Source: Diadophis punctatus similis
Lineage: Eukaryota; Chordata; Lepidosauria; Squamata; Dipsadidae
Direction: 5' to 3'
NCBI GenBank assembly: GCA_023053685.1
Contig: JALIGW010000021.1
Span: forward strand, 12,690,498-12,754,497
DNA: 64,000 nt
Both the position numbers and the translations under genes were made by a program. This document shows, piece by piece, positions 42,716 to 53,822 of this stretch; positions within the stretch are counted from its first letter, which is position 1; each line of letters starts with the position of its first letter. The notes under the pieces were generated by a model. It was given only the letters and a program-made list of their open reading frames with translations, ran no database searches and was not told the DNA's origin.

Positions 42716-43125
42716 ACAGGTCGCCCTCAACCTACGACCATTTGTTTTACAGTCGTCCAAAGTTACATTGCTGAAAAAAAAAGTGACTTACAATGGGTCC
42801 TTGCACTTACGACCATCCCAGCATCCACATTGCAATCATCAGCATTGCAATTACAGCCGTCTCCGTGGTTACGTGATCAAAATTCGGGCGCTTGGAAATT
42901 ATTATGCAGTTATTACACACTGGGGTCTTTTGATGGTTGGTTACAACTTTCCCAGGCTTCCGACAAGCAAAATCAGTGACGAAAGATGGATTTGCATAAC
43001 GACCATGTGATTCACTTAAAGACATGACCAAAAGAAGCTTGCAAAATTGAGCCCCATTCCCTTAACGCTTAACAGCCCCGCATTGCTTAGTGAAGGAAAT
43101 TGTGGTTGTGTGTTGAAGATTGCTT
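42716..43125 (+). mobile_element. Tigger-like MITE, variant copy
   Basis: Left end caggtcgccctcaacctacg; the interior resembles the reverse strand of the other copies (aaaaagtgacttacaatggg, aaccatcaa..). Right end unclear. Confidence 0.6.
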
Positions 43126-43416
43126 GTAAAGTATATCCCTAGATAATTTGCTCAGTTTTCAGGCCAGTTCTGTTTTATTCCCTGGTTCTTTTCATTTGGC
43201 TTTTATTTGTCCATTGTTACTCCCATCCATGCTCATTTTTTCCCACCTTGGGGAACTTAGAAGGAACAAATACAGAGATATATAAAACACTACCACAATG
43301 CTACCAAAAAAGCAAGTTATTTTAACCATATTTACATTTTTTAAAATTGCTTTGGATTAGTTTCCCCGGTCAAGAGCTTCTAGAAGCGATGAGAATTGTA
43401 GGCTGATATATGTTGA

Positions 43417-43665
43417 GGACAGTAGGAGTGGTGCAGTGGCCTTGAGGTGGAGCTCTCACCTCACAATCAGGAGTCTGTGAGTTCAATCCTAGGTGGAGGC
43501 AGATATTTCTCTCTCGGGGCACGATGAGAATGTATCTGCCGAATAGAACTCCGTATTGGTGACAGGAAGGGCAACCGGCCAGTAAACACTCTGCTAGTTC
43601 CATTCAGTTGCCCAGACTCCACCCCGCAAGGGATTATGGGGTCGTTAAAAGACGATGATGATGTG
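43417..43665 (+). mobile_element. tRNA-derived SINE with 12-bp TSD
   Basis: A box gagtggtgcagtggcc and B box gtgagttcaatcc, body attcagttgcccagactcc, tail gacgatgatgatg. The direct repeat tgttgaggacag lies at 43411-43422 and again at 43664-43675. Confidence 0.8.
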
Positions 43666-43963
43666 TTGAGGACAGGAGATTTTGGAGAAAGTAGATTATT
43701 TACTTTGAGAAGCTAATTTTGGATATTTACACCCTCAACTCTAGGCTACATGCTTCCTTCTTTCCCTCCTCCCAAATTAAAGGAACAGAACCATTTAATT
43801 ACACAGAATTGGTCAATATTGTTTCCTGAGAATTTAGCAATCTTATCTAGATGGCGGCCAAATGATGGTAGAATATTGATAATGTTACAGATATTTTCAT
43901 GTGTGAAAGATCATGTACCTAACCATACCTTTTCCTCAACATGGATGGTTGAAGTCTCCATTA

Positions 43964-44312
43964 CAGGAAGTGCTCGCCTTACAACCACAATCGAGGCCAA
44001 CAATTTCCATTGCTAAGCGAGACCGTCATTAAGTGAGCTTTGTCCCATTTTTACGACCTTTCTTGCCATGGTTGCTAAGCGAATCTCTGCAGTTGCTAAG
44101 CGAATCCAGTTTCCCCACTGACTTCAATTGGGTGAGCCCAGGACCCTGCAACTGTCATAAGTACGAGCCAGTTTCCCCCGTCCGAATTTTGATCACGTGA
44201 CCGTGGGGATGTTGCAACGGTGGTGCGAGAAATGGTCATAAATCTATTTTTTCAGGGCCGTTGTAACTCTGAACAGTCATTCAGCGAATGGCTGTGAGGC
44301 AAGAACTATCAG
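43964..44312 (+). mobile_element. Tigger-like MITE
   Basis: caggaagtgctcgccttaca at the left, aagaactatcag at the right, with TA on both sides. Confidence 0.75.
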
Positions 44313-44319
44313 TAATGGC

Positions 44320-45016
44320 ATGAGAAAACATTTAGGCAAGAAAAACAAAATGCACAGGGACAGTATATGTGGTACCTTGCTCAACAGTAGTAACTGTGAG
44401 AGGGATCTTGGAGTCCTAGTGGTCAACCATTTAAATATGAGCCATCCGTGTGCAGCAGCTGCCAAAAAAGCTAACACAGTTCTAGGCTGCATTAACAGAG
44501 GGATAGAATCAAGATCACGTGAAATGTCAATACCACTTTATGATGCCTTGGTAAGGCCACACTTGGAATAATGCATTCAGTTTTGGTCGCCACAATGCAA
44601 AAAGGATGTTGAGATAATTAGGGGACTGGAGGCTAAAACATAGGAAGAACGGTTGCAGGAACTGGGTATGTCTAGTTTAATGAAAAGAAGGACCAGGGGC
44701 GATATGATAGCAGTGTTCCAATATCTCAATGTTGCTACAAAGAAGAGGGAGTCAAACTATTCTCCAAAGCACATGAGGGCAGGACAAGAAGCAATGGGTG
44801 GAAACTAAACAAGGAGAGAAGCAACCTGAACTAAGGAGAAATTTCCTCACATTTAGAACAATTAATCAGTGGATCAGCTTGCCTCCAGAAGTTGTGAATG
44901 CTCCAACACTGGAAGTTTTTAAGAAGAGATTGCATAACCATTTGTCTGAAGTGGTGTAGGGTTTCATGCCTAAGCAGGGGGTTGGACTAGAAGACCTCCA
45001 AGGTCCCTTCCAATTC
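44320..45016 (+). mobile_element. CR1/L3 ORF2 3' part and UTR
   Basis: Reads RDLGVLVVNHLNMSHPCAAA and KKANTVLGCINRGIESRSRE, then the tail and 3' terminus. Part of ORF2 is deleted between 44609 and 44640. Confidence 0.9.
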
Positions 45017-45469
<453 letters not shown>

Positions 45470-45657
45470 CAGGGGTAAAATTCAAAAATTTTCCCTACCG
45501 GTTCTGTGGGTGTGGCAGGGGAAGGATACTGCAAAATCCCCATTCCCACCCCACTCTGGGGCCATCCAGAGGTGGTATTTGCCAGTTCTCCAAACTACTC
45601 AAAATTTCCGCTACCGGTTCTGCAGAACCTGTCAGAACCTGCTGAATTTCACCCTTG
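45470..45657 (+). mobile_element. hAT MITE in PCDH8 intron 2
   Basis: 188 bp from caggggtaaaattcaaa to gctgaatttcacccttg, with duplications cctcagtt / tctcagtt (7 of 8). Contains ctaccggttctg words. Confidence 0.8.
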
Positions 45658-45775
45658 TCTCAGTTGCCAGATATCCAGCAGGAATGGAGTCATCTCCATT
45701 CCTAGCCACCTTCTTCTGAATCAAAATGGCGGCTCCTTCATCCCAAATGCCAGAATATAATTGATTTTTCTTTGC

Positions 45776-45777
<2 letters not shown>

Positions 45778-45858
<81 letters not shown>
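45778..45858 (+). repeat. (GT)n run
   Basis: About 40 GT dinucleotides in intron 2. Confidence 0.95.
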
Positions 45859-45861
<3 letters not shown>

Positions 45862-45929
45862 TCGGGACAAATTTGCTATGAGATGTAAGTGGGAGTGTTC
45901 ATCCTACTTGGAATTAATAAAGGAGAATA

Positions 45930-46314
45930 CACATAGTCCTCGACGTACGACCACAACGGAGCCCGAAATTTGTGTCGCAAAGTGAGACAATTTGCTAAGT
46001 GAGTTTTGCCCCCTTTTGCGACCTTTCTTGCCACCATCGTTAAGTGAATCACTGCAGTTGTTAAGTGAATCTGGCTTCCCCATTGATTTGGCTTGTCGGA
46101 AGTTTGCAAAAGGGGATCACGTGACACACACACTCCGGGACACTGAAACGGTCATAAGTATGAGCCAGTTGCCAAGCATCTGAAGTTTGATCACATGTCC
46201 ATGAGGACGCTACAAAGGTTGTAACTGTGGAAAACGGTCATAAGTCACTGTTTTCAGTGCTGTTGTTACTTTGAACGGTCACTAAATGAACTGCTGTAAG
46301 TCAAGGACTACCTG
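45930..46314 (+). mobile_element. Tigger-like MITE
   Basis: cacatagtcctcgacgtacg at the left, gtaagtcaaggactacctg at the right, TA on both sides; 385 bp. Confidence 0.85.
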
Positions 46315-46337
46315 TATTTATAGTTCAGGGTTGAATG

Positions 46338-46800
46338 AGGGGTCCTTGTGGCTCCATGAGCTGGGTTGTTTTCTTGCAGACGTTTCATGACCCAACTAGG
46401 TAACATTATCAGTGCCAGCGATGATGATATATAATGCTAGCACTGATGATGTTACCTAGTTGGGTCATGAAATGTCTGTAAGAAAACAACCAAGCTCAGA
46501 GAGCACCAAGAACCCCATAGTCCTCCTCCTCCTCCTCCTCTTCCTCCTCCTCCTCCTCCTCCTCCTCTCTATATACACCCCTTCCTTCTAGCACTGATGA
46601 TGTTACCTAGTTGGGTAATGAAACATCTACAAGAAAACAATCCAGATCAGAGACCACCAAGAACCCCATAGTCGTGGTCGTCGTCCTCCTCCTCCTCTCT
46701 GCTTACCTCCCTCCCTTTAGCCCTGATGATGTTACCTAGTTTGGTCATGAAATGTCTGCAAGAGAACAACCCAGCTAAGAGAGCCCCAAGGACCGCTCCT
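46338..46800. mobile_element. Penelope UTR palindrome and composite minisatellite before PCDH8 exon 3
   Basis: Inverted arms (46338-46416 and 46434-46515) carry gacgtttcatgacccaacta and its complement; then UTR units with (TCC)n spacers recur at about 46590 and 46720. Ends 95 bases before exon 3. Confidence 0.75.
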
Positions 46801-46894
46801 TGCAATTCCTAACATGGTTCCTTGTGTCGCTTGGCCTTTTGGTCTCTTGCATTGGTGTTCGCACCTCTTACTTTGTCGCTTGCCTTTTTTCTAG

Positions 46895-47268
46895 GTTTGT
46901 GGGCTTGCACCGCTGAATGCAAACTCCTGGGCCATTCAGACCGATGTTGGAGTCCCTCCTGTGCCCAGACCAACTCTCACACATCCCCCCACCCCAAAAC
47001 CCAGCTCTCAACCTTCTGCAGAACCACATCCTTGCCCCGAGACACGCTCCATCGCGACCACTTCTATCCCGCCCAGCTGCCCAAGACGGTGGGGTTGCAG
47101 AGTGTCTACGAGAAGGTTCTCCACCGGGATTATGACAGGACAGTGACCCTGAGGTCCCCTCCTCATCCAGGGAGATTGCCCGACCTTCAGGAGATCTCGG
47201 TACCTTTATATGAGTCTCCTTCTCACCATTATTTAGGTTCTCCTTCCGAGACCAGCAAGAAGGTTTGA
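46895..47268 (+). CDS. PCDH8: PCDH8 coding exon 3 of 3, C terminus
   Basis: Final coding exon. The acceptor is a T-rich tract ending ttttttctag; the split glycine codon (G from exon 2 plus GT) restores the frame and reads [19 protein letters not shown], the conserved C-terminal block of PCDH8. It continues through [22 protein letters not shown] and [16 protein letters not shown] (each conserved) to TGA at 47266-47268, ending SKKV. The three exons total 3144 bases including the stop, that is 1047 residues, close to the roughly 1070 of the human protein. No frameshift or premature stop is seen, so the gene looks functional. Confidence 0.95.
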
Positions 47269-47720
47269 ATTTCTTCCAGCCCTTGATACACGTGAATGCT
47301 AGACCACTAGCCCACTTTGAGGAAACAGACCAGAACTTCTATTTCCAAAAGGCTGCATTGGTGGGGATGTTTGTTCTCTTCCTCCTTTGAAGCAGGACAG
47401 TGACCCTGAGCATGTGCAAAGTGTCTCTCCCACCACTTGGTGACTCACTTCATCTCTCCCAAGAATTCCAGGGGGAGGGGGAAGACTTTTTATATCTCTT
47501 TTGATAAAGGAAACATTGCTTTCATTCTTTCCATCCCCATCTACAAATGGACTTAGAAACATTCAAACTTCCCCAAGATATTGTTAACTGGGTTTGATGA
47601 TGTATATAAGTTTAAGTAAAACGTGCCTTAAAATACAATAATGTGTATATGTACAAATATACTGTACATGCATATCACCTATGGAGGAAAAAATGATGTG
47701 TCTGTGTATATTTGTACATG

Positions 47721-48360
47721 CAGTGGTGGGTTCCTACCAGTGCGGTCCACTCTATAGCACTGGTAGCGGCCCGCTGTGACGTCACAGTACTGGTGCGGTC
47801 AGTTGCCGGTGCCTGGGTGCCGCCACTTTTTTTAAAAAAAATTAAATTTTTTTTAAAAAATTACTTCTGCGCATGCCCAGAAGCCGAGCTTCTGTCACTG
47901 CGCATGTGCTGCCTTCCTACCCCACAGTGAATCCAAGCAGGGGAGGATGGCTGAGGGAGTGCGTGAGACGCTGAAAGAACGGGCGGCAGGAGCTATCTCC
48001 ATTCCCCTCCTTTCAGCAGTCCGAGAAGCCACGAACGCGCAGTGATGGTCCCAGGCATTTTCGCATGTTCGAGGCTTGTCAAGCTGCTGAGGGGAGGGGG
48101 AACAGGCAACAGGAGCCTAGGATCATCGAATGGGGAGAAACATTCAGGTCGGACGGAGCCTCCTAGAAGAACCGCTGCCGCAGTCTTGCTGCTCCCGCTG
48201 CGAGGGGCTGCGTTGCGGGTGGGCAATGCTCCCCCCGCTTCTCCGGCCGCTGCTAAGCTCCCGAAGCCCATGCCTACCCGGTCACATGGCTGGCAAGACA
48301 CACCCACAAAATAAGCCACGCCCACAGAGTGGTAGTAAAAAAATTAGGAACCTGCCCCTG
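47721..48360 (-). mobile_element. 640-bp hAT element in the PCDH8 3' UTR
   Basis: Starts cagtggtgggttcctacc and ends aggaacctgcccctg, with the perfect 8-bp duplication tgtacatg on both sides. It is a full-length relative, in the opposite orientation, of 14528-15170. Confidence 0.9.
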
Positions 48361-48640
48361 TGTACATGCATACACCTGAATTACATGCATAAACATGTAT
48401 GTGTTGTACAGATAGACAATGATGTGTAAATTAAGTTGTTGGGGAAAAAATTCCAATTGCATTGGTACTGTTTGATATTTGCAAACAAAAATTTCTTGTT
48501 AATGTAATTTTTATGAAATGTGCAGTATTTAACCATTTTCCTGATGTTCCTGCTTAGTTTTCCCTCACATTCCTCACTTTTTTTTTCTGTATATCATGTA
48601 ATGTACTGTTTGTACATAGAGAAATATTCTATTTTTATAT

Positions 48641-48646
48641 AATAAA
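48641..48646 (+). terminator. Candidate polyadenylation signal of PCDH8
   Basis: Canonical AATAAA in an AT-rich context (after tttttatat) about 1.37 kb past the stop codon. It is the first good signal after the hAT insertion; a second copy at 48885-48890 is the alternative. Confidence 0.55.
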
Positions 48647-48660
48647 ACCTGGAGGATCAA

Positions 48661-49140
48661 ATATTCTTTCCAAGGGAAATATTTAAAAAGATACATTCGG
48701 AAAAAGGAAAAGAGAGACAGAGAAAGCCGTTAATTGCTTAGGAATCCATGTTTAATGTTAGTTAAGCAATTGCTTGTTGTAAGAAAGACTGCTTTGCCAA
48801 GTGTGTGTTGTGTTTCTGAAGTCCATGGTGAGCTTCGAGCTAAATGTGGATTAATTATTCTGTTGTCACTTTGTATAAAGCACTAATAAAGGTTATGTGT
48901 CAGAGGGTTTTGAATATCATGATTCAATGGCCTCAGCAGATAAAATTATTTTTGCCTAGGGAAACCGAGAGTCTTGAAAGCCATCATAGAAATAATAGCT
49001 TCAAACTTTAGATATATTCACCTCTTGCATTCTTAGAGGTCACGCAATGAACTGCAACATCCTACAGGCCATTCAAAAAAAGGTAGCTCATGTTTAGAAA
49101 TAACCAATTGTTCCTCTGATTGTGCGTTCTGATTTGATGT
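48661..49140. other. No gene; second AATAAA at 48885
   Basis: AT-rich, non-repetitive DNA downstream of the gene; possibly the end of a longer 3' UTR. Confidence 0.5.
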
Positions 49141-49487
49141 TACTCAAATCAGGAAATTATTAGGTTTGGGGGAGACGTGATATCAGTGTTCCAGTATTTG
49201 AGGGGCTGCCACAAAGAAGACAGGGTCGACCTATTTTCCAAAGCACCTGAAGGCAAGATGAGAAACAACGGACGGAAGCTAACCAAGGAGGGAAGCTACC
49301 TAGAACTAAGGAGAAAATTCCTAACAGTGAGGACAATCAATCAGTGGAACAACTTTCCTTTAGAAGTTGTGGTTGCTCCATCACTGGAGGCTTTCAAAAG
49401 AGGTTGGACAATTATTTATCTGAAATGGTATGGATGCTCAAGCAGAGTGTTGAACTAAAAGACCGCCAAGGTCCCTTCCAACTCTTA
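49141..49487 (+). mobile_element. CR1/L3 ORF2 3' part
   Basis: Reads [20 protein letters not shown] then LRRKFLTVRTINQWNNF and the UTR terminus. Confidence 0.85.
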
Positions 49488-49488
49488 T

Positions 49489-49736
49489 TAAGAGCTGAGG
49501 TGGCGCAGTGGTTAGAGTGCAGCACTGCAGGCTACTTCAGCTGACTGCTAGTTCAGCTGTTCAAATCTCACCGGCTCAAGGTTGACTCAGCCTTCCATCC
49601 TTCCGAGGTGGGTAAAATGAGGACCCAGATTGTTGGGGGCAATATGCTGAACTCTGTAAACCGCTTAGAGAGGGCTGGAAAGCACTATGAAGCGGTATAT
49701 AAGTCTAAGTGCTATTGCTATTGCTATTATTATTCT
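49489..49736 (+). mobile_element. tRNA-derived SINE
   Basis: gctgaggtggcgcagtggtt (A box), gttcaaatctcaccggctc (B box), ggtaaaatgaggacccagat, tatataagtctaagtgc, ending in a (GCTATT)n tail. It abuts a CR1 3' end. Confidence 0.85.
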
Positions 49737-49794
49737 ATGTTCTATGTTCCTCACCTTAACCATTCATGCTGGCTGAATATGTTTGACTAGTGGC

Positions 49795-49796
<2 letters not shown>

Positions 49797-49850
<54 letters not shown>

Positions 49851-50320
49851 GGATGGATGGATGGATGGATGGATGGATGGATGGATGGATGGATGGATGG
49901 ATGGATGGATGGATGGATGGATGGATGGATGGATGGATGGATGGATGGATGGATGGATGGATGGATGGATGGACGGATGGACGGACAGATGATAGGAAGA
50001 AATAGATGGATGGTAGGTAGGTAGGTAGGTGGGTAGAGACAGACAGATAGACGATAGGTAGATAGATGATAGGATAGATAATAGATAGATAGATAGATAG
50101 ATAGATTGATTGATTGATTGATTGATTGATTGAGTGATTGAGTGATTGATCGATCGATCGATCGATCGATCGATCGATCGATTGATTGATTGATTGATTC
50201 ATAGATGATAGATAGATAGAAAGATAGATGATAGATAGATAGATGGATAGATAGATAGAAGACAGATGAGAGAGAGATGGGCAGATGGATGGATGGATGG
50301 ATGATTGGATGGTAGATGAT

Positions 50321-50361
<41 letters not shown>
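49797..50361 (+). repeat. GATA/GGAT/GATT/GATC/GACA tetranucleotide array (Bkm-like)
   Basis: Sub-blocks in order: (GATA)n, (GGAT)n to about 49975, mixed GGTA and GATA, (GATT)n, (GATC)n around 50150-50180, GATA and GGAT, and (GACA)n at 50323-50361. The minus-strand frames are simple-sequence artefacts. Confidence 0.95.
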
Positions 50362-50363
<2 letters not shown>

Positions 50364-50904
50364 TGATAGAGATACACACAATCAGAGTGTTTTGAAAGGT
50401 TGGGTAAACCTTAGCTCCAACTTGAGCAGAACACTATTTTGAATGAGATCCAATTGGCAGGACCCTTTGATTTATATCCTGAAAAAATATCCATCCATTT
50501 CTTATCCTTGGATGACTGGAGGACTGGGAACGATGCCCCTATCTTCAAAAAGAAGCGGGGGAAAGGAACCAGGAAATTACAGACCAATCAGACATTACTT
50601 GTTGAGAAGACCCGCCAAGTCAACCATCTGCCAGTAACTTGAAAATGCAGATACTTCCCTTGAGTGCAATTCTCAGTAGAGGGTTGGACCCCATAGAAAA
50701 AGATCTGACTCTTGACGAGTCCCAGTAAGAATGAACCTGCTCATGTATTGTCTTCTGGCTGGCCAATACGGCTGAGAACGTTGTGATTTGATAATATGCT
50801 CCATAGCTGTCACCTGTGTTCTTCTGATTAATTGTAAATTACTTATAGGAGAAGGAGAGGCCAAGCCTGGAGGTGGAGTCAAGAGAGAAATCAGCCTAGA
50901 GTCT
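50362..50904. other. No recognisable feature
   Basis: Non-repetitive; no gene. Confidence 0.5.
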
Positions 50905-51365
50905 CTACGGGAGGAGAGGAGGGGAGGGGAGAAGAAGGGAGGAGAAGGGAAGGGAAGGGAAGAAAGAAGAGGAGACGAGACGAGACGAGACGAGGAGAGG
51001 AGGGGAGGGGAGGAGAGGAGAGGAGAGGAGGGGAGGGGAGGGGAGGGGAGGAGACGAGACGAGACGAGATGAGACGAGATGAGACGAGACGAGACGAGAT
51101 GAGACGAGAAGAAGAGAGGAGAGGAGAGGAGAGGAGAGGAGAGGAGAGGAGAGGAGAGGAGAGGAGGAGAAGAGGAGAGGAGAGGAGAGGAGAGGAGGAG
51201 AAGAGGAGAGGAGAAGAGAGGAGAGGAGGGGAGGAGAGGAGAGGAGAGGAGGAGAAGAGAAGAGAGGAGAGGAGAGGAGAGGAGAGGAGAGGAGAGGAGG
51301 AGAAGAGAAGAGAGGAGAGGAGAGGAGAGGAGAGGAGGAGAAGAGAAGAGGAGAGAAGAGAAGAG
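50905..51365 (+). repeat. Homopurine (GGAGA)n and (GAGAC)n tract
   Basis: About 460 bases of GGAGA, GGGGA and GAGAC units, ending at the unclassified retroelement terminus at 51366. Confidence 0.95.
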
Positions 51366-51500
51366 AATTCTTTATTGGCCAAGTGTGATTGGAAACACAA
51401 GGAATTTGTCTTTGATGAGAAGCTGTCAGTGTACATAAAAAAAATACATTCATCAATACAGATACAACACTTACTGATAGTTAGGTCTGTTTCATTGAGA
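51366..51500 (-). mobile_element. Unclassified LINE-like 3' end
   Basis: Same text as 40336 (attctttattggccaagtg, tgattggaaacacaagg, ctgtcagtgtacataaaa). Its minus-strand 3' end abuts the pentanucleotide purine tract, as CR1 ends abut theirs. Confidence 0.5.
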
Positions 51501-51972
51501 AAACCCCCCTTTTTCTCCCCCAAACTTGTAGGGCAAACATAATAAATCATAATTATTGGAGGCAGACTGCATTCCAGTGAAACAGTGACAAGGGACAGCA
51601 TCCATGTTTACTGTTGTTGTTGTTTTAAACCCGAAAATCTAACCTGCGTTTGCATTATTTTCCAGTAACGAACAAGAAATTCTCATTTTGGAAACAAATC
51701 CCCAAAACCTCGTTTGTTCTTCTGCAAAAGCAAAGTCATATTTTTTCCCGCCACCGACACTGAATCATAAACCAGCCTGGAGCCCTTCTTTTGATAATGA
51801 ACTGATTTTTTTCCTTCCCGAACTCTGTAATACCAACATGTGCGGAGAAGCTATAAAAATCAAGGTTTAATGCTGTTTGTAGATTACAGTCTAGGAATAA
51901 AATAGCCCAAGAAAATGTATCTTTGGGCCGTGATTTTGATCTTGTTGACAGCTTCTTTCATTACTATTATAT

Positions 51973-51974
<2 letters not shown>
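51501..51974. other. Repeat-free island, possible regulatory sequence
   Basis: No gene; see findings for 51640-51970. Confidence 0.4.

Positions 51975-51976
<2 letters not shown>

Positions 51977-52039
<63 letters not shown>
51977..52039 (+). repeat. (GT)n run
   Basis: About 31 GT dinucleotides. Confidence 0.95.
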
Positions 52040-52041
<2 letters not shown>

Positions 52042-52181
52042 ACAAATGTACGGTTCAATAAAACTCCTGAGCCATTTTTGTCCCTTCTGTTTATATCGTG
52101 GAATTACTTGGTGCCAAGTAGACTTCTTTTATCATTTGCAAGATCCTTTCAATCACCTTGAAGAGAGCTGAGATTAAGTCC

Positions 52182-53168
52182 TGTAGTAGTTGGGGTTAAG
52201 TCTCCTAGTAAGAGGAACATTTTCCAAGGTTAGTTCCTTGGAATAGGAGCTGAGAAGGTGTTCTGACCCAGCCTTAGCGGAAGCAAGAAACAGACGCCTT
52301 GTCACGAAAAACCCCTCTTTACTTATCTCCTGTGAATTACTGGCATTCCCACACCGAAAAGTCCAGGCAATATTCCTTCAAGGAGTTAACTGCAGTAACA
52401 GACCATATCAGTTCCTTGCAATAATTGCCAGGCCGTGAGCTCCCAGCCGAAAGGCTGCAAATTTGGTTCTGGCAAGCAGTCTTTGTGGCATGAAACACAA
52501 TGAGCAAAATCTTCAGAAATACGAACTGTTGTCTCCTACAACAACCATTCTCCTGTCCTTCTATTTATTCCCCAGCCAGGGAGGGGCCATTCAGTGTCCA
52601 CATGTGCTTTGCTTCCCGAGTCGACTCCTTGTCCTTCATTGTTCTCCTCTCCTAACAGCTCTGCGCATACGTGCATCTGGAACTGGAGCTGAGGTGGCGC
52701 AGTGGTTAAAAGCAGCACTGCAAGTTCAGCTGACTGCAAGTTCAGCTGTTCAAATCTCACCAGGCTCAAGGTTGACTCAGCCTTCCATCCTTCCGAGGTC
52801 GGTAAAATGAGGACCCAGATTGTTGGGGGCAATAGGCTGAACTCTGTAAACCACTTAGAGAGGGCTGTAAAGCACTATGAAGCGGTATATAAGTCTAAGT
52901 GCTATTGCTATTGCTATTGGAACAGACCCCAGCTGTTCTTCCTCCTCACTCATACCAGCCTCCAAAGGCAGCTGCCTCTCTGGTGGCTGGGAAATGTCGG
53001 GCGGCCCTGGCTCTATCTTTGCATCCAACACAGAGCATCCATCAGAGACTTCCCCAGACTCCAGCAATGGCCCAAGTTCCTCCCCAACCTCCTCATCATC
53101 CGAGTCTGGCGGGCCACGACATAAGGGCTTCACAGGATAGATTGGGGAGTTAACCCCTAGTAATAACA
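52182..53168 (-). mobile_element. LTR-like element A with SINE insertion
   Basis: On the minus strand it starts tgttattactaggggttaac and ends ccaactactaca (TG...CA), with a TATA-like ggaataaatagaagg inside. A SINE (52688-52918) splits it. No coding interior was seen and the two flanking five-mers do not match, so the ends are provisional. Confidence 0.5.
52688..52918 (+). mobile_element. tRNA-derived SINE nested in LTR-like element A
   Basis: gctgaggtggcgcagtggtt, gttcaaatctcaccaggctc, aggacccagattgttggggg, and a GCTATT tail. Close to the copy at 49489. Confidence 0.85.
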
Positions 53169-53183
53169 CATTATATTATAATG

Positions 53184-53822
53184 TGTTCTGTCCCCACGGG
53201 TATGCCCCCAAAATAAGATGCACAAGAAGGAATTGGAAACAATATTGTTTTACTGCAAATAAATTCTTAGCTAGAGTTGAGTCTTTTGAAAAGAATATCA
53301 GTCATTCACAAAGTCTTTCCAGTATTTGGCTAGAGTCTCAGAGAGCAATTAAGGAGTCTTATCTCACCTCATGGAGGTTTTGGCAGAAATCCAAACTCTC
53401 ATTAATCACAGGAAAAATGTTAACTGTTGATAATCCGAGCTGCAGATACAAGAGCAAAATGCTGAAACCACAGAACGGGGTTGTTCTCTGCAACGAAGCC
53501 CCTCGTGACAGACCCTTAAATACCCTCAGGACATGGTCAAGCCCTGCATTACTACTCACGAGGAAGCCTCCTCCTGATTAGCCACTCATGTCTCTTTGAG
53601 AACCTGCGTGCTCTGGCATCCAGAAGAGCCTCCTCCTCTTTTCCTGAGTCACTAATCTCAGGAGATGCATCAGGTTCTGATTGTTCGCCAGCCTCTGACC
53701 CCACGTCCTCTTCACTCTTCGTCTCTGGTGCCAGGAACACCGGTCTTCTGTACTGCACCCTCACTACCTCCGAATCCTCGGGATCGGCTGCTAATTGCCC
53801 TGGACTCGACCTGGCCACAACA
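53184..53822 (-). mobile_element. Solo LTR-like element B, 639 bp
   Basis: Minus strand starts tgttgtggccagg and ends gggacagaaca. A TATA-like gggtatttaaggg lies inside. The flanks carry taatg on both sides, offset by one base. Its relative at 62182 has an exact 5-bp duplication. Described only; no open retroviral genes are present. Confidence 0.7.

Larger units (their letters stand above)
47269..48646 (+). other. PCDH8 3' untranslated region (predicted)
   Basis: From the stop codon to the AATAAA at 48641-48646 is 1378 bases of AT-rich, non-repetitive sequence interrupted by one hAT element (47721-48360). An alternative AATAAA lies at 48885-48890. No transcript evidence is available, so the end is a prediction. 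Confidence 0.65.

Noticed and set aside
49756..50379. 207- and 196-codon minus-strand frames
   Set aside because: Translation of the GATA/GGAT array; no domain.
52855..53169. Acidic 104-codon minus-strand frame
   Set aside because: Lies in an LTR-like element interrupted by a SINE; no similarity to a known protein and no start context.
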